64,000 bases of DNA from an uncultured Chitinophaga sp. Lineage in GTDB: Bacteria > Bacteroidota > Bacteroidia > Chitinophagales > Chitinophagaceae. The notes under the pieces are model-generated. The model saw nothing but the letters and a program-made list of their open reading frames with translations, did no database searches and was not told the origin of the DNA. The translations under genes and the position numbers were made by a program. Shown here one piece after another: positions 27,033 through 35,790 of this stretch (position 1 is the stretch's first letter; each line of letters begins with the position of its first letter). The DNA is taken from positions 1 through 64,000 of the forward strand of contig NZ_CAMLHC010000013.1 in assembly GCF_946479755.1 (NCBI RefSeq), in the 5' to 3' direction.

Positions 27033-29624
27033 CTATTCCTGCGGAGCTTCAGGTTCTTCCGCTACAGTATCCTGTTCGGTGTCAGTATCGTTGGCGGAAG
27101 TGCTGTCGTTGGCTACAGTACTTTCTTCTCCTTCCACTCCTTCTGTGGTTTCTTCTTCTTCCTGTTCGTCCAGGCGGGCTACTGCTGCTATTTCATCAGC
27201 ATCGTCCAGGCGGATCAGGCGAACGCCCTGTGTGGCGCGTCCTGCTTCGCGGATATCGGCCACTGCCATGCGGATGGTGATGCCGGACTTACAGGTGATC
27301 ATCAGGTCGTGTTTCTCTGTTACGTCGAGGATGGCGATCAGGTTACCGGTTTTTTCGGTGATATTGATGGTTTTCACCCCTTTACCGCCCCTGTTGGTGA
27401 TGCGGTACTCTTCAATATTGGTCCGTTTACCGAAGCCTTTTTCAGAAACCACCAGTACTGTCCGTGATTCGTCGTCTTTGTTAACACAAATCATACCAAC
27501 TACTTCGTCTTTCTCGCTGTCCACTTCAATACCTCTTACGCCGATGGCACCGCGACCGGTGTCACGCACGGTATTTTCCGGGAAGCGGATGGCGCGGCCG
27601 CTCTGGATGGCCATCATGATCTGGCTGTCGCCGGTGGTCAGTTTGGCTTCCAGGAGCTGGTCCCCTTCGTTGATGGTGATAGCGTTTACACCGTTCTGGC
27701 GCGGACGGGAGAATTCTTCCAGCAGCGTTTTTTTGATGATACCTTTTTTGGTACAGAGAACGATATAGTGGTTGTTGATAAAGTCTTTGTCACCCAGGTC
27801 CTTGATGTCGATGATGGCGCGGATCTTATCGTCGCCAGGCAGCTGGATCATGTTCTGGATAGCGCGTCCTTTGCCGCTCTTCTCGCCTTCCGGTATTTCG
27901 TATACCTTCAGCCAGTAGCAGCGTCCTTTTTCGGTGAAGAACAGCATGGTATGGTGCGTGGAGGCCACGAACAGGTGTTCGATGTAGTCCTCGTCACGGG
28001 TCCTGCCGCCGATAGCGCCGCGGCCGCCGCGTTTCTGCTGACGGTAGTCATAGGCAGAAGTGCGTTTGATATAGCCGAGGTGGGAGATGGTGATCACCAC
28101 GTCTTCTTCCGCGATGATATCTTCGATCCTCATTTCGCTGGCGAGGTACTGGATTTCGGTTTTACGTTCGTCACCGAATTTCTTTTTCACCTCTTCCAGT
28201 TCTTCCTTGATGATCTTCATGCGGAGACCTTCGTCGTTGAGCACGTCTTTCAACCAGGCGATGAGTTTCATCACCTCGTCGTATTCCGCGCGGATCTTAT
28301 CGCGTTCCATACCGGTCAACCGTTGGAGACGCAGTTCCAGGATGGCTTTGGCCTGTATTTCGGAAAGTCCGAACTGGGTCATCAGGCCGTCTCTCGCTAC
28401 GTCCGGTGTATTGGAGGCGCGGATCAGGGCGATAACTTCGTCCAGGTGGTCCAGCGCGATCAGGTAGCCGGCAAGGATGTGTGCTTTCTCTTCTGCCTTG
28501 CGGAGGTCGAAGCGGGTCCTTCTTACCACCACTTCGTGGCGGAAGTCGATGAATTCGGCCAGCATTTCCTTCAGGTTGAGGATACGCGGACGGCCTTTCA
28601 CCAGCGCCACGTTATTGATACCGTAGGAAGTCTGGAGTTCGGAATATTTATACAGCTGGTTGATGATCACATTGGAAATAGCTTCCTTCTTCAGATCGAT
28701 CACCAGGCGCATACCTTCGCGGTCACTTTCGTCACGCACGTCGGTGATGCCTTCAATGATTTTATCGTTGACCAGCTGCGCGATTTTCTGGTGCAGTACC
28801 GCTTTGTTGATCTGGTAGGGCAGTTCATAGATCACCAGTCTTTCACGGCCGTTTTTAGCCGTTTCCGCGGTGATTTTACCTCTTACCACTACTCTGCCCC
28901 TTCCGGTCTCGAAGCCTTGTTTAACGCCTTCAAAACCGTATATGGTGCCACCGGTGGGGAAGTCGGGGGCTTTCACGTGTTTAATCAGTTCTTCGATGGT
29001 GATTTCCCGGTTGTCGATATAGGCTACGGCGCCGTCCACCACCTCGGCGAGGTTATGGGGCATAATGTTGGTAGCCATCCCTACCGCGATACCGGAAGCG
29101 CCGTTCACCAGCAGGTTCGGAATCCGGGTAGGCAACACCGTGGGTTCTTCCAGGGTGTCGTCGAAGTTGTTGGTAAAATCCACCGTTTCTTTTTCGATGT
29201 CTTCCAGCATCGCTTCCGCGATACGCTGCAGACGGATCTCGGTGTAACGCATCGCAGCGGGCATGTCACCGTCTACGGAACCGAAGTTACCCTGACCGTC
29301 CACCATGGGATAACGCATGCTCCAGGGCTGGGCCAGACGTACAATGGTGTCGTAGATAGAGGCGTCACCATGCGGGTGGTACTTACCCATTACCTCACCC
29401 ACCACACGCGCTGACTTCTTGTAGGGCTTGTTGCTGTGGTTGCCCAACTCGTTCATTCCAAATAAAACGCGGCGGTGTACAGGCTTTAAACCATCTCTCA
29501 CATCGGGCAAGGCACGACCCACGATCACTGACATTGAGTAATCGATGTAGGCCGTCTTCATTTGTTCCTCGATATTAATCTGGACAATTCTCCCTTCCTG
29601 CTGATTTTCCGTGTGCTCTGTCAT
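27033..29624 (-). CDS. gyrA: DNA gyrase subunit A
   Basis: With the ATG at 29624 ([20 protein letters not shown]) the product is 863 residues. The breakage-reunion domain has catalytic Tyr127 in AAMRYTEI, and the C-terminal beta-pinwheel contains the GyrA-box-like QQKRGGRG, which separates gyrase from topoisomerase IV. The C-terminus is an acidic low-complexity tail (about 40 residues), common in this phylum. The residue corresponding to E. coli Ser83 is Ala88 (HGDASIYD), while the Asp87 equivalent is kept. The gene appears monocistronic. A longer ORF starting at 29672 adds a non-family N-terminus. Confidence 0.96.
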   Translation of the reverse strand: MTEHTENQQEGRIVQINIEEQMKTAYIDYSMSVIVGRALPDVRDGLKPVHRRVLFGMNELGNHSNKPYKKSARVVGEVMGKYHPHGDASIYDTIVRLAQPWSMRYPMVDGQGNFGSVDGDMPAAMRYTEIRLQRIAEAMLEDIEKETVDFTNNFDDTLEEPTVLPTRIPNLLVNGASGIAVGMATNIMPHNLAEVVDGAVAYIDNREITIEELIKHVKAPDFPTGGTIYGFEGVKQGFETGRGRVVVRGKITAETAKNGRERLVIYELPYQINKAVLHQKIAQLVNDKIIEGITDVRDESDREGMRLVIDLKKEAISNVIINQLYKYSELQTSYGINNVALVKGRPRILNLKEMLAEFIDFRHEVVVRRTRFDLRKAEEKAHILAGYLIALDHLDEVIALIRASNTPDVARDGLMTQFGLSEIQAKAILELRLQRLTGMERDKIRAEYDEVMKLIAWLKDVLNDEGLRMKIIKEELEEVKKKFGDERKTEIQYLASEMRIEDIIAEEDVVITISHLGYIKRTSAYDYRQQKRGGRGAIGGRTRDEDYIEHLFVASTHHTMLFFTEKGRCYWLKVYEIPEGEKSGKGRAIQNMIQLPGDDKIRAIIDIKDLGDKDFINNHYIVLCTKKGIIKKTLLEEFSRPRQNGVNAITINEGDQLLEAKLTTGDSQIMMAIQSGRAIRFPENTVRDTGRGAIGVRGIEVDSEKDEVVGMICVNKDDESRTVLVVSEKGFGKRTNIEEYRITNRGGKGVKTINITEKTGNLIAILDVTEKHDLMITCKSGITIRMAVADIREAGRATQGVRLIRLDDADEIAAVARLDEQEEEETTEGVEGEESTVANDSTSANDTDTEQDTVAEEPEAPQE

Positions 29625-30045
29625 TTTGTGTGTTGATTTACAGTTTTTTCTGCTGAAAACAGATAAGGGCAAATATAGCCATTTCGGCCCTTATTATGGC
29701 CTAAAATCGAAGAAATGTGAATAAAAACATCATTGCGTTAATCAATTATATAGCGTATTGCATATATGACTGATTTTTCCCATAAAGAACAACCATTTTT
29801 TGCTTTTCTGCGTTAGTATGTGTAATGGTTTAATTTTACTTTATCTAAAATATGTATAAATAGGGAAATATATCGAAATTTAAATATTGGCAAAGTATTT
29901 GTTTTTAATCGACTGATAATCAATAGATCGAATCACCCAAAGTTAGCTATTGGGCGGAATATGCACCGAAATTTACTGTCTGTTCGAACATAAACATCAA
30001 AAATGCTGTTATTCCCCTGATTCTTAACCTTTTCTTAAAGAAACT
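29625..30045. other. 421-base AT-rich intergenic region between divergent genes
   Basis: The region separates gyrA (minus) from the saccharopine dehydrogenase-like gene (plus) and should hold both promoters. A TATATTTG box lies near gyrA, and a small CCCAA/TTGGG hairpin lies at about 29937-29955. No gene is seen. Confidence 0.6.
29670..29677 (-). promoter_or_regulatory. -7 box upstream of gyrA
   Basis: TATATTTG on the minus strand is a perfect TAnnTTTG match, 45 bases before the gyrA ATG. No good -33 element is seen 19 bases further upstream. Confidence 0.45.
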
Positions 30046-31374
30046 ATGAAGAATATTCTGTTGTTTGGGGCCGGAAAATCGGCGACCAGCCTGATAGATT
30101 ATCTGCTGGCGAACGCACCTAGACAAAAATGGCATATCACGGTGGCTGACCATGACCTGATGCTTATCAAATCCAAAACCGGCAAGTCATATTATGCCAC
30201 ACCGGCCGCCATCGACATCAACGACCAGGCTGCCCGGCAGCAGCTGGTACAGGAAACAGACCTGGTTATCTCCCTGCTCCCTCCCCACCTGCATATCACC
30301 GTGGCTAAAGATTGCCTCCAGTTCCGGAAAAACCTGCTCACCGCTTCCTATATAGACCCCGAAGTACGCAAACTCGAAAAAGATATTGAAAAAGCCGGCC
30401 TCCTGTTTATGTATGAAATGGGCCTCGATCCCGGCATCGATCATATGTCTGCCATGAAACTCATTCACTCTATCGAGAAAAAAGGCGGACAGATTTTTTC
30501 GTTTAAATCCTACTGCGGCGGACTGATTTCCCCCGAAAGTCTGGACAACCCGTGGCAGTACAAAATATCATGGAACGCCCGCAACGTAGTGATGGCCGGC
30601 GCTTCCGGCGCCATCTACCGCGACAAGGGCAAAACCCGCGAAGTAGCCTACGAACAACTTTTTGATCACAATAAAACCATCCAGGTACCCGGACTGGGAA
30701 AACTGGCCTACTACCCCAACCGCGATTCCCTCGGCTATATGGAATCCTACCGGCTGGAAAATATTGCCACCTTCATGCGCGCCACCCTGCGCTTTCCCGA
30801 TTTCTGCGAAGGCTGGAACGCCCTGATCAAACTGGGCCTCACCGGGGAAGACGGTAAAATACAGACGGACCATCTCACCTGCTTCGACTGGGCCACCCGG
30901 CATATAGACGGAGCCGACAAACAGGCCGGCCACGAAGAAGTGATGGCACGCTTCCTCGGCGTCAGCAGCAAGTCGAAAGTGATCCGGCAGTTGAAATTCC
31001 TGGGGCTCCTCAACGGCGATCAGATCAACCTCGGAGAGAAAACAGACGCCGAAATCCTGCAGCACCTGGTGGAAGATAAACTGAAGATGGAGCCGTCTGA
31101 TAAAGACATGATCGTGATGATGCATGAAATAGAATTCGAACGCCGTAACATGGCCACCCGCATACACAGCTATATGATCTCCCAGGGCGAAGACAACGTC
31201 CGCACCGCCATGGCCAAAACCGTGGGCCTGCCGCTGGGCATCCTCGCCAAACTGCTGCTACAGGAAAAAATAACGCTCACCGGCCTGCGCATCCCGGTGA
31301 TGCCGGAAGTATATAACCCGGTGTTAAAAGAACTGGAAGAATTTGATATCCGTTTTGAAGAAAGCTTTGAGTAG
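30046..31374 (+). CDS. Saccharopine dehydrogenase-like oxidoreductase
   Basis: The 442-residue cytosolic enzyme has an N-terminal Rossmann fold starting MKNILLFGAGKSATSL and a saccharopine dehydrogenase C-terminal domain (about 120-400), with GLDPGIDHMSAMKLI and KSYCGGLISPES as conserved blocks. The family interconverts saccharopine with glutamate and aminoadipate semialdehyde; in Bacteroidota such proteins may act in lysine degradation or in spermidine-related carboxynorspermidine chemistry, so exact substrate is open. It is followed by a terminator and convergent sirtuin gene. Confidence 0.87.
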   Translation: MKNILLFGAGKSATSLIDYLLANAPRQKWHITVADHDLMLIKSKTGKSYYATPAAIDINDQAARQQLVQETDLVISLLPPHLHITVAKDCLQFRKNLLTASYIDPEVRKLEKDIEKAGLLFMYEMGLDPGIDHMSAMKLIHSIEKKGGQIFSFKSYCGGLISPESLDNPWQYKISWNARNVVMAGASGAIYRDKGKTREVAYEQLFDHNKTIQVPGLGKLAYYPNRDSLGYMESYRLENIATFMRATLRFPDFCEGWNALIKLGLTGEDGKIQTDHLTCFDWATRHIDGADKQAGHEEVMARFLGVSSKSKVIRQLKFLGLLNGDQINLGEKTDAEILQHLVEDKLKMEPSDKDMIVMMHEIEFERRNMATRIHSYMISQGEDNVRTAMAKTVGLPLGILAKLLLQEKITLTGLRIPVMPEVYNPVLKELEEFDIRFEESFE

Positions 31375-31427
31375 CACGATATGGTTATCCTGTGATAAAC
31401 ACTAACGGAGAAGAAAGGACTGGTGAG

Positions 31428-31452
31428 AGCTCCCCGGCGAATGCGGGGAGCT
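31428..31452 (+). terminator. Terminator after the saccharopine dehydrogenase-like gene
   Basis: AGCTCCCC and GGGGAGCT pair across a 9-base loop, followed by a T-rich run. It sits between convergent genes. Confidence 0.85.
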
Positions 31453-31460
31453 TTTATTTT

Positions 31461-32138
31461 TTACAAAAGGGTGAGCAGCTCCGCTACACCGGCCGTAGCC
31501 GGCTTTTCTATGCAGATAAGGTTCTCATAATCCTCTACGGACGGCAGCTTCTTATCGATCAGGTACACACTGGCCTGCGGCCGGATGTAGTTCAGCAGAC
31601 TGGCGGCCGGATACACCTGTAACGATGTACCGATCACCACAAAAATATCGGCCCACATCACCTCCCGCACGGCCTGTTCGATCATCGGCACCGCTTCACC
31701 AAACCATACGATGTGCGGACGCAGCTGACCGCCGTCTTCCGCCAGGTCGCCCAGCCGGATATCTTCCTGTATATCGAAGATGGTCTCTTCGTTTTTCACG
31801 CTGCGCATCTTGAATATTTCCCCATGCAGGTGCAGCACGCGGGAAGAACCACCGCGCTCATGCAGGTCGTCGATATTCTGTGTAATGACACGCACATCGT
31901 ATTTTTCTTCCAGTTGCGCCAACCCGGTATGGGCGGCATTTGGCTGTGCATTTTTCACATCACGGCGACGGCTGTTGTAAAAGTCCAGCACCAGTCCGGG
32001 GTTCTTTTGCCAGCCTTGTGGCGACGCCACTTCATAGACATCATAACCTTCCCATAATCCGTCGGTATCACGGAAAGTCCGGAGACCACTTTCTGCGCTG
32101 ATGCCGGCTCCGGTCAGCACCACTAATCTTGGTTTCAT
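31461..32138 (-). CDS. cobB: NAD-dependent protein deacylase, zinc-cysteine-less sirtuin
   Basis: From the ATG at 32138 the product is 225 residues. The NAD-binding GAGISAESGLRTFRD, TQNIDDLHERGG and catalytic HLHGE motifs identify a sirtuin. The FYNSRRR segment keeps the Tyr and Arg that mark desuccinylase-type (SIRT5/CobB-like) enzymes. Unlike E. coli CobB, the region after HGEIFKMRS has no cysteines; the whole protein has one Cys, near the C-terminus, so the zinc tetrad is missing. The enzyme should remove acyl groups from lysines in an NAD-dependent way. It follows the DUF4349 gene by 22 bases. Confidence 0.88.
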   Translation of the reverse strand: MKPRLVVLTGAGISAESGLRTFRDTDGLWEGYDVYEVASPQGWQKNPGLVLDFYNSRRRDVKNAQPNAAHTGLAQLEEKYDVRVITQNIDDLHERGGSSRVLHLHGEIFKMRSVKNEETIFDIQEDIRLGDLAEDGGQLRPHIVWFGEAVPMIEQAVREVMWADIFVVIGTSLQVYPAASLLNYIRPQASVYLIDKKLPSVEDYENLICIEKPATAGVAELLTLL

Positions 32139-32160
32139 ATGTTTACATTGTTTAAATGAA

Positions 32161-33030
32161 TCAGGCCGTTGCAAGGGATGATTTCCTTTTTCTCCAACGC
32201 CTTCTGATAAATATAACGAGAAAAACACCAACTGCCATCAAAGGCCACCAACCCATCAGGTCTATCAGGAGTCCCAGTACATTGTTCCAGCCGTTACGCA
32301 GCGCCAGCCAGGCGCGGGAGAAAAAACCCGGCGCTTCCGGCATGGAGAGGGCCAGCACCTGGTAGTATTCGAGATGGATGGTGCTGTAGCTCACCTGGCG
32401 GTCCATATACAGCAGCCGGCCTTTGGCCGCCTCTATCTCTTCCCGGATGGATTTCAGCTGCGCTTCCACTTCCAGCACGTCTTTCACCGTGCGCGCCTGT
32501 TTCAGGATTTCCAGGTAACGCTGTTCCGTCGCCACCCGGGTGGTCATGCGGGCGTTCAGGTCCACATATTCCGCGGTGACGTCCTGCGAGTGAATGCTTT
32601 TTTCATCCAGCCGTGTTACGCCGCTGGTGAGCCTGTCCACGCAGCTGTCGAAAGCCGCTGCCGGCACTTTGATATCCAGCTGGTTGCGTTTCTCCGTACC
32701 GTCTCCGTGCTGCGATTCTGCTAAAATGTATCCGCCGGACTGACTAACGATGCCGGCTACACGTTTTTTAGCTGCCGCGAAGTCTTCCACGGGATAAATG
32801 ATGCGGGCTGTTTTGATGATCTTCTGGTCGGCAGAAGGCTGGCCGGAGGATGTGGCGGCCGGATCTGCGGCCAGGAATGACTTTTGATCAGCAGGCGCGT
32901 CCAGCGCGGCGGGAGCGACTTCGGTGGCAGCGATGGCCGGGGGCGTATAAGCTACAGTAGCGTCGGGTTCGGGTGTATGGCTACAGGCAGTCAGCAGCCA
33001 GAAAGCGGAGAGAAAGGTGATGTGCTTCAT
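32161..33030 (-). CDS. DUF4349 lipoprotein
   Basis: From the ATG at 33030 the product is 289 residues with a lipoprotein signal (MKHITFLSAFWLLTAC). A Pro/Ala-rich linker follows, then the DUF4349 domain (about 75-225) with ARIIYPVEDFAAAKKRVAG and SGGYILAESQ, a helical hairpin (EVEAQLKSIREEIEAAKGRLLYM) and a C-terminal membrane segment with basic tail (RRRWRKRK). It is anchored in the envelope twice. Its role is unknown. The upstream part of the longer ORF (to 33177) is repeat-derived and unlikely to be translated. Confidence 0.8.
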   Translation of the reverse strand: MKHITFLSAFWLLTACSHTPEPDATVAYTPPAIAATEVAPAALDAPADQKSFLAADPAATSSGQPSADQKIIKTARIIYPVEDFAAAKKRVAGIVSQSGGYILAESQHGDGTEKRNQLDIKVPAAAFDSCVDRLTSGVTRLDEKSIHSQDVTAEYVDLNARMTTRVATEQRYLEILKQARTVKDVLEVEAQLKSIREEIEAAKGRLLYMDRQVSYSTIHLEYYQVLALSMPEAPGFFSRAWLALRNGWNNVLGLLIDLMGWWPLMAVGVFLVIFIRRRWRKRKSSLATA

Positions 33031-33083
33031 CGTGATGGAATTTCCGGTATGATGCGGACATTTCGGAAACTCCATAATCATGT

Positions 33084-33180
33084 TGAAATTTTTTGATTTC
33101 GGGATTTTTTGATTTCGGGATTTGTAACCAGATAGCAAAAATTCCAAAATCAAAAAATCCCAAAATCCCAAAATCAAAAA
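33084..33180. repeat. AT-rich imperfect inverted and direct repeat
   Basis: Two copies of a TTTTGATTTCGGGAT-type unit (33084-33123) face two copies of its complement, AAAATCCCAAAATC-like (33141-33180), across a short spacer. It can fold into a long imperfect hairpin between the EVE gene end and the DUF4349 gene start. A related stretch, AAATCAAAAAATCC, occurs near 38099-38112 next to recF. Confidence 0.75.
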
Positions 33181-33181
33181 T

Positions 33182-33592
33182 CTATTTCATTCCGCCCATT
33201 TCCATGATCACGTTGAACTGGTCTTTGGTGACATCGCATACCGACAGGCGACCCTGGCGGATCAGTGAGAGGTCGGCAAGCCTTTTTTCAGCTTTCATTT
33301 CAGCGAGGGTAACGGGCACCTTCAGGGCTTTGACAGGTTTCAGGTCTACCACTACCCAATTTGGGTCCGGTGTGGTGGGATCCTGGTAGTGTTCTTTGGC
33401 CACTTCGGCAATGCCTACCACGGCGAGGCCTTCATTGCTGTGATAGAACAGCACCTGGTCGCCTTTTTTCATGGCTTTCAGGTTGTTGCGGGCCTGGTAG
33501 TTGCGCACGCCGTCCCAGAAAGTCTTTTTATCTTTTACGAACTGTTCCCAGGAATATTTGAAAGGTTCCGATTTAACAAGCCAGTAGTTCAT
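33182..33592 (-). CDS. EVE domain protein
   Basis: From the ATG at 33592 the product is 136 residues beginning MNYWLVKSEPFKYSWEQF, the classic start of EVE-domain proteins, and including TFWDGVRNYQARNNL and KGDQVLFYHSNE. EVE domains are PUA-like and bind modified bases or RNA; standalone bacterial versions are proposed to read modified nucleic acids, but their targets are mostly unknown. The upstream in-frame ATG at 33631 is not family-like. It follows the LutA-like gene by 16 bases on the same strand. Confidence 0.92.
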   Translation of the reverse strand: MNYWLVKSEPFKYSWEQFVKDKKTFWDGVRNYQARNNLKAMKKGDQVLFYHSNEGLAVVGIAEVAKEHYQDPTTPDPNWVVVDLKPVKALKVPVTLAEMKAEKRLADLSLIRQGRLSVCDVTKDQFNVIMEMGGMK

Positions 33593-33608
33593 GTGTAACG
33601 TTTTTAGT

Positions 33609-34328
33609 TTACCATCCACTCGCCAGTACATCGGCGATGTGCATCACTTTAATAGGAGTACCGTGTTTACGGATATAGCCATCGAGGTGCATGAGGCAGG
33701 AAAGATCGGTGGAAATGAGGTAATCGGCGCCGCTGTTGACAGCGTTATGTACTTTCTGTTCACCCATTCCCACGGAGATGGGTTCAAACTTCACCGCGAA
33801 GGTGCCGCCGAATCCGCAGCAGACTTCGCAGTCATTCATTTCCCTGAGCTCCAGGCCTTTTACTTTCTCCAGCAGTTTGCGTGGTCCTTCTTTGATACCA
33901 CATTCACGCAGGGCGCCACAGGCGTCATGGTAGGTGCCCACCCCGTTGAGGGTGGCGCCTAGGTCTGTTACATGCAATACGTCTGTCAGGAATTCGGTGA
34001 ATTCGTAGAGGTTTTTGCGTAACAGTTTCACGTCGTTATGGGCGGCGGAATTATCAAACAGTTTGCTGTAATAATTGCGGACAAATCCTGTGCAGGAGCC
34101 GCTGGGAGCTACGATATAATCGAAAGTCTTAAAATCCTTAACAAATTTGGTGGCGACTGTTCTGCATTCATCCTGATAACCGGCATTATAGGCAGGCTGG
34201 CCACAGCAGGTCTGCTCCGGGTTATACATCACGTTACATCCAAGCTTCTCCAGCACTTTCACCATATTGAAAGCGGTTTCGGGGAACAGCTGGTCTACGA
34301 AACATGGTATAAATAACTGTACATTCAT
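33609..34328 (-). CDS. LutA/YkgE-type Fe-S oxidoreductase subunit
   Basis: The 239-residue protein has two CCG domains: FIPCFVDQLFP followed by QTCCGQPAYN, and HDACGALRECG followed by EVCCGFGG. These cysteine clusters bind iron-sulfur or heterodisulfide-like centres. In the LutABC lactate utilisation system LutA works with LutB and LutC; neither is adjacent here, so lactate oxidation is inferred from family only. Cytosolic. Confidence 0.87.
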   Translation of the reverse strand: MNVQLFIPCFVDQLFPETAFNMVKVLEKLGCNVMYNPEQTCCGQPAYNAGYQDECRTVATKFVKDFKTFDYIVAPSGSCTGFVRNYYSKLFDNSAAHNDVKLLRKNLYEFTEFLTDVLHVTDLGATLNGVGTYHDACGALRECGIKEGPRKLLEKVKGLELREMNDCEVCCGFGGTFAVKFEPISVGMGEQKVHNAVNSGADYLISTDLSCLMHLDGYIRKHGTPIKVMHIADVLASGW

Positions 34329-34414
34329 CTTAAAATCTTTTAGCGGTGGACCGTTGGTTGTGCAGAGGGCCGGTTACGACGGGGCATGGACAAATGACAA
34401 CCATTGGTATGGTG

Positions 34415-34918
34415 CTAAATTCCTCTCGCCAGGTCTCTTTGTAACGCGATCATCTTCAAAGCGGTAATAGCGGCTTCTTCTCCTTTATGTCCATGTGCGC
34501 CGCCCAGTCTGTCGAGCGCCTGTTGCTCATTGTCGACCGTCAGTATACCGAATATAACGGGAACGGGTAACTGAAGGTTCAGCTGCAGGATACCTTCCGT
34601 CACTGCTTTACACACATAGTCAAAATGCGGGGTTTCGCCGCGGATCACGCAACCGAAAGCAATAATAGCGCCAGGCTGCTGGCCGGTGCCTTTGGTGTTC
34701 TCCCAATACTGCTTACAGGCGTAGGGCAATTCAAACGCGCCCGGCACGATGATTTTATTGGTTTTGGACACTTTGTACTGTTGCAATGATTTTTCGCAAC
34801 CGGCTACCAGTTCATTCACAATGGCATCATTCCATTCGGTATATACCATAACAACACTGGCATCCTCCAGGTTGAGAATGCCAGCATCATTTAACAAGCT
34901 TTTATTGTGCTCAGACAT
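34415..34918 (-). CDS. ribH: 6,7-Dimethyl-8-ribityllumazine synthase
   Basis: RibH condenses 5-amino-6-ribitylaminouracil with dihydroxybutanone phosphate, the penultimate step of riboflavin synthesis, and forms icosahedral or pentameric shells. The 167-residue product shows PGAFELPYACK, CVIRGETPHFDYV with the catalytic His, and GGAHGHKGEEAA. The start at 34918 (MSEHNKSLL) gives the usual family length; the longer ORF start at 34942 is unlikely. A perfect hairpin lies upstream. Confidence 0.95.
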   Translation of the reverse strand: MSEHNKSLLNDAGILNLEDASVVMVYTEWNDAIVNELVAGCEKSLQQYKVSKTNKIIVPGAFELPYACKQYWENTKGTGQQPGAIIAFGCVIRGETPHFDYVCKAVTEGILQLNLQLPVPVIFGILTVDNEQQALDRLGGAHGHKGEEAAITALKMIALQRDLARGI

Positions 34919-34936
34919 ACGTTCAATTTGAATTAC

Positions 34937-34971
34937 GAACAACGGATTACGAAGTCCGTAATCCGTTGTTC
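34937..34971. repeat. Perfect 15-base inverted repeat between TPR gene and ribH
   Basis: GAACAACGGATTACG and its exact complement flank a 5-base loop. On the minus strand there is no clear T-tract after it, so it may stabilise mRNA ends or attenuate readthrough into ribH rather than terminate. Confidence 0.85.
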
Positions 34972-34979
34972 ATAATTGA

Positions 34980-35678
34980 TTAGTTCTTTACATCTCCCAG
35001 TCTCGCCAGGTACTTGTCCATTTCACGGCCTTCGTTGGTGAGGGGGAATTTTTCTTTAATTTCTTTATAGATGGACACGGCTTCCTGTGCTTTGCCTGCT
35101 TTCTCCAGGGCCATACCGGCGCGGAACAGGTAAACGGGGGAAGTCAGTTCATTATCATTGTAGTGACCTGCTTTTTTATAAGCTTCGATACCTTCAGCGG
35201 TTTTGTTGAGCTCCATGTAAGCATCGCCGATCAGGCCCAGTGCAGTAGGCTGCAGCAGCAGATCGTCCGAGCTGAAGGATTTCAGCATATCGATACCTTT
35301 CTGATATTCGCCCAGGCGGATATAGCATACGCCGGCGCTGTATTTTGCAAGGTTACCGGCCTTGGTGCCACCGTATTTGTTTACCACCTGTAAGAAACCG
35401 TAGTTGTTACCATCGCCGTTGAGCGCCAGTTTGAAGGAATCCACGGCAAAGTAGTTCTGTGCATGGAAAACCATTTCCTGGGCTTTGTTTTCGTTGGGTT
35501 GTTTAACGAAACGGTTATAGGCGAAGAAACCGCCTACCCCTACTACTACTGCCAGTACGGCGATAGTAATAACATTTTTATTTTTAACGAAGAAGTCTTC
35601 CGCTCTGTGCATGGACTGTTCCAGGTCAAAATTAGTTGCAGGTTGCGGCGTGGTGGCTTTATCTTTAGTTTCTGCCAT
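34980..35678 (-). CDS. Membrane-anchored TPR protein (YfgM-like)
   Basis: The 232-residue protein has a polar, Thr/Pro-rich N-terminus, one membrane segment at about 37-53 (VITIAVLAVVVGVGGFF) and a periplasmic TPR region (about 70-228). The layout matches the YfgM/TPR_21 family, which in E. coli interacts with the SecYEG-PpiD translocon. Whether it does so here is inferred. Confidence 0.8.
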   Translation of the reverse strand: MAETKDKATTPQPATNFDLEQSMHRAEDFFVKNKNVITIAVLAVVVGVGGFFAYNRFVKQPNENKAQEMVFHAQNYFAVDSFKLALNGDGNNYGFLQVVNKYGGTKAGNLAKYSAGVCYIRLGEYQKGIDMLKSFSSDDLLLQPTALGLIGDAYMELNKTAEGIEAYKKAGHYNDNELTSPVYLFRAGMALEKAGKAQEAVSIYKEIKEKFPLTNEGREMDKYLARLGDVKN

Positions 35679-35725
35679 TTTAAAAGGTAATTGTGATTGC
35701 TTGGTTATTTAATAGGTATCAATGA

Positions 35726-35777
35726 GCAACAGTTAGCTTTCAGCCTTTTATGGAAAAGGTTAAAAGCTAACTGCTGC
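35726..35777. repeat. Inverted repeat between pdhA and the TPR gene
   Basis: CAGTTAGCTTT with its complement AAAGCTAACTG, plus an inner CCTTTT/AAAAGG pair, forms a bulged hairpin. It lies downstream of the pdhA stop. Confidence 0.75.
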
Positions 35778-35790
35778 GTACTATTAAGCT

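Noticed and set aside
27768..29414. 548-codon ORF antisense to gyrA
   Set aside because: It lies wholly within the strongly supported gyrA gene, with His/Val/Phe-rich composition of a codon shadow and no recognisable domain.
29625..30045. tRNA or small RNA gene in the large AT-rich gap
   Set aside because: No cloverleaf, conserved T-loop or CCA end was found; only a small hairpin.
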